41,781 bases of DNA from Verrucomicrobiales bacterium. GTDB lineage: Bacteria > Verrucomicrobiota > Verrucomicrobiia > Verrucomicrobiales > DEV007. Positions 1 through 9,785 of the stretch are shown piece after piece; the first letter of the stretch is position 1, and each line of letters starts with the position of its first letter. A program made the translations under genes and the position numbers. The notes beneath the pieces were generated by a model. It saw only the letters and a list, made by a program, of their open reading frames with translations. It did no database searches and was not told the origin of the DNA. Location: positions 1-41,781 of the forward strand of contig JANQJH010000593.1 of assembly GCA_028281705.1 (NCBI GenBank), given 5' to 3'.

Positions 1-1
1 G

Positions 2-40
2 CTGTTCCGCATGGAGTCCTTCGAGGATCATCCTGCCTAA
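2..40 (+). CDS. C-terminal end of an upstream truncated CDS (...[12 protein letters not shown])
   Basis: Open frame from the window edge to TAA at 38-40, just upstream of threonine synthase; too short for a family call. Confidence 0.35.
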   Translation: MFRMESFEDHPA

Positions 41-92
41 CAAGCGCAACCTCATTCTTCCTTCTCTCTCTTTTTCAATCAATCTCAGTCCA

Positions 93-1169
93 ATGAACCA
101 CGATCGAGGCGTCATTTCCCGTTACCGTGAGTATCTTCCCGTGAGCGAGGCCACGCCGGTGGTATCGCTCAACGAGGGATCAACGCCCCTGGTGCACGCG
201 CCGCGCCTCTCAGAGAAGGTAGGGCGTGGCTGTCAGGTCTTTGTAAAGTATGAGGGGCTGAACCCGACGTGTTCTTTCAAGGATCGCGGCATGACCATGG
301 CGATCTCCAAGGCGGCGGAGAATGGCGTCAAAGCCGTCATCTGTGCCTCCACGGGAAATACCTCGGCGTCGGCGGCGGCCTATGCTTCGCGAGCGGGGAT
401 GGATTGTGTCGTCATCCTGCCGGCGGGCAAGATCGCCATGGGCAAGCTGGCCCAGGCCTTGGTCTATGGGGCCAAGGTGGTTGAGATCGATGGCAACTTC
501 GACGATGCGCTTCGATTGGTGCGCGAGATCGGCGAGATGGAGAGTTTTGAAGTGGTCAATTCCATCAATCCCTACCGCATTGAGGGACAGAAGACGGCGG
601 CCTTTGAGATCATCGATGTCCTGGGTGAGGCGCCGGATTTCCACCTCTTGCCGGTGGGCAACGCGGGCAATATCACGGCTTACTGGAAGGGTTATGGCGA
701 GTATCACGCGAAGGGGAAAAGCAAACGGCTGCCCAAGATGCTGGGATTTCAGGCGGCGGGTTCGGCGCCTCTCTATCACGGAGCCCCAGTGGCCAATCCC
801 GAGACGGTGGCGACGGCGATTCGCATTGGGAACCCGGCGAGCTGGGACGGCGCCATGACGGCGATCCAGGATTCGGGAGGACATCTGGACATCGTCACGG
901 ATGAGGAGATCCTCGCGGGACAGCGCTGGCTGGCCTCCAATGAAGGGCTGTTTATCGAGCCCGCCAGCGCGGCCTCCATCGCCGGACTCTGCAAATGCCT
1001 GGAAATGGAAGACGGACCCCTGGCCGGCGTGGAGCCGGGAAGCACTCTTGTCTGTACCGTGACGGGGCACGGACTCAAGGATAGCGATATCATCCTGCAA
1101 GCGGAGTTCCCCATGTTCAAAGCGAAGACGGACAAGGCAGACGTCTTGAATCAGTTAGGTCTATCATAG
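93..1169 (+). CDS. thrC: Threonine synthase (PLP-dependent)
   Basis: 358 aa; PLP lysine motif '[11 protein letters not shown]', '[18 protein letters not shown]', '[16 protein letters not shown]'. Confidence 0.95.
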   Translation: MNHDRGVISRYREYLPVSEATPVVSLNEGSTPLVHAPRLSEKVGRGCQVFVKYEGLNPTCSFKDRGMTMAISKAAENGVKAVICASTGNTSASAAAYASRAGMDCVVILPAGKIAMGKLAQALVYGAKVVEIDGNFDDALRLVREIGEMESFEVVNSINPYRIEGQKTAAFEIIDVLGEAPDFHLLPVGNAGNITAYWKGYGEYHAKGKSKRLPKMLGFQAAGSAPLYHGAPVANPETVATAIRIGNPASWDGAMTAIQDSGGHLDIVTDEEILAGQRWLASNEGLFIEPASAASIAGLCKCLEMEDGPLAGVEPGSTLVCTVTGHGLKDSDIILQAEFPMFKAKTDKADVLNQLGLS

Positions 1170-1182
1170 CCGGTCGGTCGTC

Positions 1183-2415
1183 ATGTCCTTGATTGTTCAG
1201 AAATACGGAGGCACTTCGGTCGGATCGACGGAACGCATTCTCAATGTGGCTCGCCGGGTGCTGGCCACCCAGGAGGAGGGACATGAGGTCATCGCCGTGG
1301 TCTCGGCCATGGCGGGGGTGACGGATAATCTTCTCGGGCTGGCGCGCGGCGTCTCGTCCACGCCGACGAAGCGTGAGATGGATGTCTTGTTAGCCACGGG
1401 CGAGCAGACGACGATCGCTCTCCTGGCCATGGCGATTAACGGCCTGGGAGGGAAAGCGATTTCCTTGACGGGGGCGCAGGCCGGCATCGCCACGGATGGC
1501 GATCACACCAGGGCGCGCATCACGACGATCACGCCCGATGAAGTCCATCGCTTGTTGGACGATGGGCACATCGTCATCGTCGCCGGATTTCAGGGACAGA
1601 CGCCCGATGGCCGGATCACGACCTTGGGCCGCGGGGGGACGGATTTATCGGCCATCGCCATGGCCTCGGCCGTGGGGGCGGACCGTTGCCAGATCCTCAC
1701 GGATGTGGACGGCGTCTACACCTGTGATCCCCGGGTGGTTCCCAACGCGCGGAAGATCGATGAGATCAGCTACGATGAGATGCTGGAGATGGCGAGTTCG
1801 GGGTCGAAGGTGATGCAATCGCGCTCGGTGGAGTTTGCCAAGAAATTTGGAGTGATCTTTGACGTTTGCTCTAGCTTAAATACCAATCCTGGAACTGTAG
1901 TCATGGAAGAGAAATCCCACATGGAAGCCGTCGTCATTCGCGGCGTGAGTCTGGAGCGCAATCAAGCCAAGGTCACGGTGGGGAACGTGCCGGACCAGCC
2001 CGGATTTGCCGCTCGGGTCTTCCGCGCCATCGCTGAAGCGGGGATTATCATCGACATGATCGTGCAGAACACCTCCGAGGAGGGCGTGACTGACATTTCC
2101 TTCACCCTGAACAAGGACGAATTGGCCCGGGCCAAGGAAGTGTTGGTCCAATCGGTGGGCGCCTTTTCCAGTGATAGCCGGGTGACGTCCGAGGAGGGCG
2201 TGGCCAAGGTCAGTGCCGTGGGGATCGGAATGCGCTCACATTCCGGTGTGGCCGCGGACATGTTTTCCGCCCTCGCAGCCGCGGGGATCAATATCAAGAT
2301 GATCTCGACTTCGGAGATCAAGACGGCGGTGATCGTCGATGAAAAGGATGTGGAGGCGGCGGCCCGCACGGTGCACGACGGCTTTGGTTTGGGGGACAAG
2401 GATTTTCTCGCGTAG
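1183..2415 (+). CDS. lysC: Aspartate kinase with C-terminal ACT domains
   Basis: 410 aa; N-terminal 'VQKYGGTSVGSTERI', 'TLGRGGTDLSAIAMA', C-terminal ACT regions; 13 bp downstream of thrC. Confidence 0.96.
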   Translation: MSLIVQKYGGTSVGSTERILNVARRVLATQEEGHEVIAVVSAMAGVTDNLLGLARGVSSTPTKREMDVLLATGEQTTIALLAMAINGLGGKAISLTGAQAGIATDGDHTRARITTITPDEVHRLLDDGHIVIVAGFQGQTPDGRITTLGRGGTDLSAIAMASAVGADRCQILTDVDGVYTCDPRVVPNARKIDEISYDEMLEMASSGSKVMQSRSVEFAKKFGVIFDVCSSLNTNPGTVVMEEKSHMEAVVIRGVSLERNQAKVTVGNVPDQPGFAARVFRAIAEAGIIIDMIVQNTSEEGVTDISFTLNKDELARAKEVLVQSVGAFSSDSRVTSEEGVAKVSAVGIGMRSHSGVAADMFSALAAAGINIKMISTSEIKTAVIVDEKDVEAAARTVHDGFGLGDKDFLA

Positions 2416-2638
2416 TAGAGAGCATGTTGAGCGGCACGCCTGAATCGCTCCCATGAACGCAGAAGGAATGGCGCGGCCTCAGAGAGGCGCATCTTTCATC
2501 TTCCTGTTCCTTGGTGGCTGAGAGGAAGGCCTGACGCTCCGCTCTTCAGCGTCCACGGAGGACCCGTTTTGAGGAATTGCGCGCGTTTCAACGATTGGCC
2601 TTGACCCTCCAGTAGCTGGAAGGCCGAGAAGTCGTTCC

Positions 2639-3769
2639 ATGAAAAAAAGAACCAGGCGCATTGCTACCACTTTGTTGGCTTTACTCGCAGTCGGCACCAT
2701 CGCCATCGTGGCATTCATATGGTGGACAGGGCAACCGTGGTACCGGCCGGGAATGGTGAGAGCCGGCGAGAATCTGCGTGGCTCACTAGAGCCTCCGGAT
2801 CAATCTGGAGACCCAGCCTACTGGGACGTCGAAGGGGACATTCGACTCTTCCACTTCGCGAAGGGGAGCGGCAGCGGATTCCCATTGCTGTTTCTCCACG
2901 GAGGGCCCGGGTACCCCATTGAGGAGCCTCTTCCGGCACTGGCCCTTCTGGAGGGCTCGATCTCCGTCAACTATTACCATCAGCGTGGTTGTGGGAAATC
3001 TTCACGGCCGTTCGACAGGTTTTCTTCGAAAAACCGGTATGAGAACATGAAAACGCTTGAGGAAACCCTCGGAATCGGGGCGCAGGTTGCGGATGTCGAG
3101 CGTATTCGGAGGATCTTGGGCAAGGATCAAGTCGTCCTGCTGGGACACTCATTCGGAGCTTTTCTAGCGACCCTCTATGCAGCTGAGTTTCCCGAGCACG
3201 TGGCGGCTCTTGTATTGGTGGCTCCGAGTGGGGTGCTCGTGATGCCGTCCGAAGAGGATGGATTCTTTGAAATCGTACGTAGAGAGTTGCCCTCGGCGAA
3301 GAGGGATGACTTCGATGCACTCCTTACAAGCTATCTCGATTTCGGGTCTCTCTTTGAAAAGTCGGAGCAGGAGCTCTCAGCAATGAACCGAGAGATGGGA
3401 GACTACTTCCTTCTGGCGTCTGGAGTTTCGCAGCAGGCCAGAGTTCCAGCGTCGAGTTGCGGAGGATGGATGGTGCAGGCCATGTATTTGAGCATGGGTA
3501 GGCGTCACGACTACCGATCAGCTCTCAAGCACATCGCTTGCCCGACGCTTGTGGTTCACGGAGCTGACGACATTCTTCCAGATCGGTTTAGCAGACAATA
3601 TGCGGATTTGATTCCCAATGCCAAAATGAGTGTCTTGAAGTCAGCCAAAACGCGGGGGATCGGAAGCGGCCACTTTGCCCTCTCCAGTCGCTCTGAAGAA
3701 CTCACGAAGTTGATTTCACAGTTCCTCGAACCCATCGTAGGAGAATCCGCGAGTGGTGAAACTCCTTAA
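2639..3769 (+). CDS. Alpha/beta hydrolase, proline iminopeptidase-like
   Basis: N-terminal TM/signal; 'LFLHGGPGYP', 'YYHQRGCGKS', nucleophile elbow 'LLGHSFGAFLA', late His 'GSGHFAL'. Confidence 0.85.
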   Translation: MKKRTRRIATTLLALLAVGTIAIVAFIWWTGQPWYRPGMVRAGENLRGSLEPPDQSGDPAYWDVEGDIRLFHFAKGSGSGFPLLFLHGGPGYPIEEPLPALALLEGSISVNYYHQRGCGKSSRPFDRFSSKNRYENMKTLEETLGIGAQVADVERIRRILGKDQVVLLGHSFGAFLATLYAAEFPEHVAALVLVAPSGVLVMPSEEDGFFEIVRRELPSAKRDDFDALLTSYLDFGSLFEKSEQELSAMNREMGDYFLLASGVSQQARVPASSCGGWMVQAMYLSMGRRHDYRSALKHIACPTLVVHGADDILPDRFSRQYADLIPNAKMSVLKSAKTRGIGSGHFALSSRSEELTKLISQFLEPIVGESASGETP

Positions 3770-4051
3770 CCTTCCAGCTACTGGAATGCCCAGGATTGCG
3801 AAATGGCCACCAGATCAGCATCAACTCCGCTTTCACTTTTTCATTCATCGCCTTCAAATCGCTAGAATGGAATCGAACTGTTTTACGATGCGGCTATTAC
3901 TCCTTGGTTTCGGCTCCCTGCTGACACGCAGATCATCTCGCCCACTCTGAAAGCGGCTGATAAGGCAGAGGTCGGTCGAGAGGTCGAGAGTCAGATCCTT
4001 AATTTCCAGAAAACGCGGGTAGGATGCTCGCGCATTCCCCGACGGGTCGGG

Positions 4052-6346
4052 CTATGGCGCCGTTGCTTGAATGGTCGAAACATCCATGATGTAGACACTT
4101 CGGCCGTGCGTGCCGATGACGAGTTCGTTTTCCCGGGGATGCACCACCAGGTCGTGGACGGAAACGGTGGGAAGGTTATTGCAGAGGGATTGCCAGCGGC
4201 TGCCCCCGTCGACGCTCACATAGACACCGAGCGTGGTTCCCAGGTAGAGCACGCTCGCCGCGCGGGGATCTTCATGAATGACATTGACCGGTTCCAAGGG
4301 AAGCTCTTCGGAAATGGAGGTCCACGATTTTCCCCAATCATCCGATCGGAACACGTAGGGCGAAAAGTCGTCCCGAGCCATTCCCGTGAGCGTGACATAC
4401 ACGGTTCCCGCGTCATGCCGCGAGGCGACGACGCGCGAATAGCAAAGACGCGGCAGTCCCTCGCTGATGGAGTCCCAGCTTTTTCCGTCATTGCGAGTGA
4501 GAAAGAGATGGCCGTTCTCCGTTCCGGCATAGAGAAGCCCGGCCTCGAGCGTGGATTCCGCTAGGGTCATGATGGCGCGGTAGCGGAGATTGGGCATGGC
4601 CGGGCCGGCTGTGAGATCCGGGCTGATGACTTCCCAGTCGTCGCCCCGGTTCGGTGACCGGAACACATGATTGGCTCCGCAATAAATCGTCTTGGGATCA
4701 TGCGCGGAAGGAAAGAAAGGCGTCATCCAGGCAAACCGCAGGGTCTTGTCGGTGTCCTTGTCAGGAAGTCTGGGCCGGATGCCCTTCACCTCTCCGGTGG
4801 CCATGTTCTTCCTCCGCAGGCCACCGTTCTGGCTCTCATAGTAGATCGTATCCGGGTCGGTGGGATCCCGATAGGTGAAGTAGGAATCGCCTCCGCCCCA
4901 CCGATCCAAGTAGACATGCTCCCAGGGATCCGGCCCACCGTCCTCCACCACGGCGTCGCTGGGCCCATAGAGGGCGGCGTTGTCCTGGGTGCCGATATAG
5001 ATGTTGTACGGGTCTTCCATGTCCACCGTCACCGCATAGCATTCGGCGATGGGAAGCGTGTTCAAGTGGAGCCAGTCCTCGCCGCGGCTATAGGAGAGAT
5101 AGAGGCCACCATCATTGCCGAAGAGAATGCGGTCGGTGTTGTGGGGATCGATCCACATGGCATGGGTGTCCAGGTGGAGCACGCGCGAGTCGTGTGGTAG
5201 GAGATGGACGATGGTTCCGCCGATCTGGGTAAATGTCTTGCCGCCGTCCCGGGTGACGAAAGAGTTCTGTCCAATGTTGTAGACTTCGTTTTCGTTGTCG
5301 GGCGAGACGCGGATCTCGCACCAATCCCAACTGGCGCGAACGGGATCTTGATTCACCTTGTTCCAAGATTCGCCTCCGTCGCTGGAACGATAGAGGCCGT
5401 CCCCCGTCGTTTGATCGACAAGGGCATAGATGACCCTGGGATCCGTCGTCGCTGTGTCGATGGCAATGCGCCCGACCGAGTCTCCCTTGGGCAGGCCTCC
5501 ACCCAGCCGGCGCCAGGTCTCGCCACCGTCGATTGACTTGTGCACCGCACTGTTCGAGCCGTAGTTGTGTTGTCCTTCGAGGGCTCGCTGCCAAGTCGCG
5601 GCGTAAAGTGTTTCACTGTCGCCCGGATCGAAACAGACGTCGATGACCGCCGTGCGTTCGTCGATGAAGAGGGAGGGTCGCCAGGTTTCGCCACCATCCA
5701 CGGTCTTGAACAAACCGCGCTCTTTGTTAGGGCTGGAGAGGTGTCCGATCGCGGCCACATAGACAGTCGCCGGATTGTGAGGATCGATCAAGACACGGGC
5801 AATGTGATGCGTGTCATGGAGTCCCATGTTTTGCCATGTTTCTCCCGCATCGGTCGACTTGAATACGCCCAGACCGGGCAGCGCGGAGTTCCTCGTCATG
5901 AGCACTTCTCCCGTCCCGACCCACACGACATCGGGATCGGACTGAGAGACGTCGATGGCGCCGATGGCGCCGGCGGATTCGTGGTCGAAGATCGGCTTCC
6001 ACGTCGTTCCATTGTTGGTTGTCTTCCAAACGTTGCCCGAACCCACGCCGACATATATGATTGACGTCGGCCCCGGCGGGCACGCGATGGCCTCGATTCG
6101 ACCCCCCTGTTTTCGTGGCCCCACGGCGCGCCACCGGAGGTCTCGGTAGGTCGACGATTCTTCAAGGCGGACATGTTGTTCCCAGGACGCCAGACGGTCA
6201 GCCGCCGTGGTTGCCTGAGACCAGGAAGGCTCCATGGGGGCGTGGACCGCCAGGATCAAGACGCCGAGGCATCGCCGGCTCAGTTCGTGTAGTCGTTGAT
6301 TCATGATGCTCGCTCGATGGTCTCTCTGGATTTCTGTCATTGTCAA
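4052..6346 (-). CDS. Secreted VPS10/sortilin-like, BNR-repeat beta-propeller protein
   Basis: Repeated 'S.DGGETW', 'STDAGETW', 'GNDGGLYLS' and 'IGTHGRSVYIMD' motifs; N-terminal hydrophobic segment. Confidence 0.8.
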   Translation of the reverse strand: MTMTEIQRDHRASIMNQRLHELSRRCLGVLILAVHAPMEPSWSQATTAADRLASWEQHVRLEESSTYRDLRWRAVGPRKQGGRIEAIACPPGPTSIIYVGVGSGNVWKTTNNGTTWKPIFDHESAGAIGAIDVSQSDPDVVWVGTGEVLMTRNSALPGLGVFKSTDAGETWQNMGLHDTHHIARVLIDPHNPATVYVAAIGHLSSPNKERGLFKTVDGGETWRPSLFIDERTAVIDVCFDPGDSETLYAATWQRALEGQHNYGSNSAVHKSIDGGETWRRLGGGLPKGDSVGRIAIDTATTDPRVIYALVDQTTGDGLYRSSDGGESWNKVNQDPVRASWDWCEIRVSPDNENEVYNIGQNSFVTRDGGKTFTQIGGTIVHLLPHDSRVLHLDTHAMWIDPHNTDRILFGNDGGLYLSYSRGEDWLHLNTLPIAECYAVTVDMEDPYNIYIGTQDNAALYGPSDAVVEDGGPDPWEHVYLDRWGGGDSYFTYRDPTDPDTIYYESQNGGLRRKNMATGEVKGIRPRLPDKDTDKTLRFAWMTPFFPSAHDPKTIYCGANHVFRSPNRGDDWEVISPDLTAGPAMPNLRYRAIMTLAESTLEAGLLYAGTENGHLFLTRNDGKSWDSISEGLPRLCYSRVVASRHDAGTVYVTLTGMARDDFSPYVFRSDDWGKSWTSISEELPLEPVNVIHEDPRAASVLYLGTTLGVYVSVDGGSRWQSLCNNLPTVSVHDLVVHPRENELVIGTHGRSVYIMDVSTIQATAP

Positions 6347-6378
6347 GACGTTGGAAATGAGAGGCGATACGGTTATGT

Positions 6379-8004
6379 TTGCGGCATCCCATGATGATTT
6401 CGAATTCGAAACCCAGACAACGGATCATTCTGCTTCTGCCGTTCGCCCTACTTCTGTCGACCAACCTCCACGCGGTTGATCTTGGCGTCGCCACCGGTCA
6501 TTTGTATCACCCCTACCTCGAGTGGAAACTCGAGAATCCCAGTTGGGATGGCAACCCGTTTGATCTGGCCGCCGACGTCGAGTTCACCCACGTGGAGACG
6601 AGAGAGAAACGCGAGACCGGGATGTTCTATCTCGGGCATGATCGGTGGGGTTTTCGTTTCGCGGCCACGAAGCCTGGTGAATGGACATTCCGAACGAATT
6701 CCACCGACGAGGATCTGGATGGTCATCACGGGCGGGTGCTCATTGATCGAGATGCCGCCGGCTCAGCAGCGCGGGGATTCCTGACAAACCTCAACGGCAA
6801 GTGGGGCTGGGGAGGTAAGCGAACGGCGTTCGTGCCGCAGTTGGTCATGTGGGAGTACGTGGCCGGCGACCACAGCCCGGCGATCTTCGCCGGGAATTCC
6901 GAAGTCATTGACGCCAACATTCAAGAGTTCATCGCGGGTCACGGATTCAACGGCTTCCACTTGCCGGTGGTTGCCGCGCGCTGGTTTGATCTCGATGCGC
7001 CTGGTGATCGTGTTAGCCAGGACATGATCAATCCCGATCCACGGACCTTCGAGGCCTTGGAGATGCTGATCTCGAAGACGTACCGGGCCGGTGGCATGGT
7101 CCACATCTGGCCATGGGGCGATCACCAACGCCGGCAAACGGCGAGAAGTCTCGAGGGCGGCATCAATGGCGCGATTGACCAGCGCCTGCAGCGTTATATT
7201 GCAGCGCGCCTCGGTCCCATTCCCGGCTGGAGCATGGGTTACGGCTTTGATCTGGATGAGTGGGTCGAAGCCGGCCAACTCCGCGTGTGGCGCGACTTCA
7301 TGCACGTCCGCATGGGTTGGCATCACTTTCTCGGCGGACGGCCGGTCGGGCCTAACCATGGCGCGGATCACAAAGCAGATGCCGCGTGGAATCGTGGACT
7401 CGACTACAGCAGCTACGAACATCATCGCCCCACGTTCGAAGTCTACGTGGCCGCCATCAATGCCCTGCCCGGCATACCGGTGATGTCGGAAGACCGGTTT
7501 CGGATTCGCCAGGGCAAATATCCCGAGAAGGATTATGACGAGGAACGCACGCGTCGTGGACTCTATCATTCCACGATGGCGGGTGGCGTGGGCAATATCT
7601 GGGGGATTCATCCGGAGCTCAGCAGCGATGGCGTTTTCCCTAACAAAGAGCACCTCAAGACTTACTCGATCTTTTTCCACGGGAAGGAGCGTTTTCTGGA
7701 AGACATGGTTCCTTCAAGCCGCTTCGGCCAGGGCGATGCAGTCCGCGTTCTTTGGAGTCAGGCAGCCGAGAGCCTCGTCGTCTATGGTGAAATGGTGGAC
7801 GAACTTTCACTCGATCTGGGCGTCCTGCAGAGCTCAGTGCCTGCCGTTGCGGTCGATACCATCGGTGGCTACGCGGAGATCGATCTCGGTCAGCTAAGAC
7901 CCGAGCGGCAAACGGTGAAGCTGCCGAAGAAATCTGACTGGGTGATCGCCCTGGGCGATTTTTCGGCTCGGCCGGCGAGCAAGAGAGAAGCCCGGCCAAA
8001 ATAA
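6379..8004 (+). CDS. DUF5060-domain secreted protein (putative glycoside-hydrolase-like)
   Basis: Signal peptide; 'YHPYLEWKLENPSWDGNPFDLAADVEFTHVETREKRETGMFYLGHDRWGFRFAATKPGEWTFRTNSTD' resembles DUF5060. Confidence 0.65.
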   Translation: MRHPMMISNSKPRQRIILLLPFALLLSTNLHAVDLGVATGHLYHPYLEWKLENPSWDGNPFDLAADVEFTHVETREKRETGMFYLGHDRWGFRFAATKPGEWTFRTNSTDEDLDGHHGRVLIDRDAAGSAARGFLTNLNGKWGWGGKRTAFVPQLVMWEYVAGDHSPAIFAGNSEVIDANIQEFIAGHGFNGFHLPVVAARWFDLDAPGDRVSQDMINPDPRTFEALEMLISKTYRAGGMVHIWPWGDHQRRQTARSLEGGINGAIDQRLQRYIAARLGPIPGWSMGYGFDLDEWVEAGQLRVWRDFMHVRMGWHHFLGGRPVGPNHGADHKADAAWNRGLDYSSYEHHRPTFEVYVAAINALPGIPVMSEDRFRIRQGKYPEKDYDEERTRRGLYHSTMAGGVGNIWGIHPELSSDGVFPNKEHLKTYSIFFHGKERFLEDMVPSSRFGQGDAVRVLWSQAAESLVVYGEMVDELSLDLGVLQSSVPAVAVDTIGGYAEIDLGQLRPERQTVKLPKKSDWVIALGDFSARPASKREARPK

Positions 8005-8039
8005 TCAGATGGCGTACCGCTCGTTGAGCAAGCTCATCG

Positions 8040-8792
8040 TCAGTGACTGCCCTCCGGATCCGGGACGCCATTTGCTGGTGCGATCTTCTTCTCAAGAAAG
8101 TAGGCGCGAGCGCCTTCCTGATCTTTGGAAAACCAATCGGAGTAGATCGATCTCAAGACGTGATCGCGCTGCGGTTGATCGGCGATTTGCAGGGCCCAAT
8201 CGACGGCGGATGGAGGTTCTTTGCCGGCGATCATCGTGGCGAATCGACTGATGGCACGATCCCGAACGGGTGAGGGCTCAAGATGGCGTAGCCACGCTGC
8301 GGTGGCGTTGTAGTCCTTTCTCGTCCAGTTTGAGACGAGCTGTCCCACTCGAATGAGGTCGGGATTCTCCTCGCCCTCGACGAACCATTCGAAACGTTTC
8401 GCGAAACTGGCGCCGGTGGAATCGGCAGCGATGACGTATCGGAGTTCAGTTAGGCTGGCGTCGCTTTCGCGATCGATTTCGATGGCGTCGGCCAGGTTTG
8501 CGGCATCGTTGAACGGGAGTTTATGAACCCATTGATTTGCCAGGGCGTTCAGCGCTTCCTCGCGATTCCGGCCTGGTGGAAGCTGCGCCAACCGTTGCGC
8601 GAGTGCTTTGCTTTGGGCCGGGCTCTCCGATGTGTGGACCGCGGTTTCCATGACTGTGGCGAGCCAGCCGGCGTTGAGTGATTCGATCGCCGCCTGTTGG
8701 GATCCAGCGCCGCGGTGACCCCCAACAGCTGCATATGAGCGCGCTCCGCAGGTTCTTCCAGGTCTTTTTCCACGAAGGCCCCGGTCTTCCAT
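8040..8792 (-). CDS. C-terminal part of a frameshifted TM-anchored helical-repeat protein, paralogue of 37200..38522
   Basis: Ends 'VDWALQIADQPQRDHVLRSIYSDWFSKDQEGARAYFLEKKIAPA', like the C-terminus of 37200..38522. The first ~34 residues of the ORF call are out of frame with the family. Confidence 0.55.
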   Translation of the reverse strand: MEDRGLRGKRPGRTCGARSYAAVGGHRGAGSQQAAIESLNAGWLATVMETAVHTSESPAQSKALAQRLAQLPPGRNREEALNALANQWVHKLPFNDAANLADAIEIDRESDASLTELRYVIAADSTGASFAKRFEWFVEGEENPDLIRVGQLVSNWTRKDYNATAAWLRHLEPSPVRDRAISRFATMIAGKEPPSAVDWALQIADQPQRDHVLRSIYSDWFSKDQEGARAYFLEKKIAPANGVPDPEGSH

Positions 8793-8850
8793 TGTCGTTC
8801 AAACCAATCCCACGTGGCCGTGCGGTCGGCTACCGCCCATTTCGCCACGA

Positions 8851-9342
8851 TCATGGGAGGGCATCGCGCCGGACATAGTCCCCGAACTTTTCAGCGTGTT
8901 CCATCAGAAGGGCGGCGCCCATCCCCGGATCCTCATCGGCGATGTGAAGGAGGACCAACATGGCAAGACCCTCTCTCATCTCGGGGCGAACATCCGATTC
9001 CACGATGATCGAGATGACGGATCCCATGGCACTCACGGGCACGGCCGAGAGGTCTTCCAGGGCTTTACCGGCGATCGCGGATTCGTCTTCGCCGCTGCGC
9101 TCCATTTCGGAAAGATGGGCCAACCATTCTTGGGGAACGAAAGAAGAACCGTCGTCTTCCCCAATCTTGCTTGAGTCTGAAGGCACGGTATCAGCGACAG
9201 GGCGTTCTTCCGCGCGTTGCATGAGGATTGAACGTTCCTCCTCGAGGCCGGCGACCATTTCCGAGAGGGCGGAGAGCTGGCGCCATTGCCAGAGTGCAAG
9301 CACCGCGAAGGACGCGATAACTGTTGGTAAGGCCCATTTCAT
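8851..9342 (-). CDS. N-terminal part of the same frameshifted TM-anchored helical-repeat protein
   Basis: N-terminal TM 'MKWALPTVIASFAVLALWQW' plus coiled-coil region; stops at '..RRDALP*' and continues in another frame as 'MIVAKWAVADRTATWDWFERQW'. Confidence 0.6.
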   Translation of the reverse strand: MKWALPTVIASFAVLALWQWRQLSALSEMVAGLEEERSILMQRAEERPVADTVPSDSSKIGEDDGSSFVPQEWLAHLSEMERSGEDESAIAGKALEDLSAVPVSAMGSVISIIVESDVRPEMREGLAMLVLLHIADEDPGMGAALLMEHAEKFGDYVRRDALP

Positions 9343-9353
9343 GACACTTTGGT

Positions 9354-9785
9354 TTATTGGTTGGATTCCAACTGCAGCTCGGCCGGATCGATGCCGGCTT
9401 CAGCAAAGGTGCGACCGGCGGTCTCCCGGTCATACTTCGACCATTTGGTGTAGAGACGGCTCAGCGTCTCTCGCCTCAGGACTTCGGTGCCAATGTCATT
9501 GGCGAGCTGGAGGAGCTTGGCCATTCCGGATCGACTGTCGGAAGCGAGGTCGATGTAGTGGGCGAGAAAGTTGTCGTCCGTTTGGTTCGCCTGATGCAGC
9601 TCATCCATGAGGGCAAAGGCAATCTCCCGATCGCGTAGTCTTGCGAGTTCTCCCAGGATTCTACCCTTGGAGATTCCTGAATGACTCGGGTCAAGATGCT
9701 GATCAACGGCGGCGAGGCTGCGTTCGATCTCCTGGCGACTTAACGATTCACCATCTGTCTCCGGCAGCAAGGCTCGTCCGATCAA
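9354..9785 (-). CDS. C-terminal extension of the sigma-factor fusion (frameshifted continuation of 9782..11437)
   Basis: Repeat-family C-terminus 'LQLANDIGTEVLRRETLSRLYTKWSKYDRETAGRTFAEAGIDPAEL'; same frame is open upstream as 'AAKFITALEASPEREAQ-LIGRALL'. Confidence 0.55.
   Translation of the reverse strand: MIGRALLPETDGESLSRQEIERSLAAVDQHLDPSHSGISKGRILGELARLRDREIAFALMDELHQANQTDDNFLAHYIDLASDSRSGMAKLLQLANDIGTEVLRRETLSRLYTKWSKYDRETAGRTFAEAGIDPAELQLESNQ

Noticed and set aside
2533-2553. GACGCT/AGCGTC hairpin after lysC as a terminator
   Set aside because: Short 6-bp stem with a 9-nt loop and no adjacent T-tract
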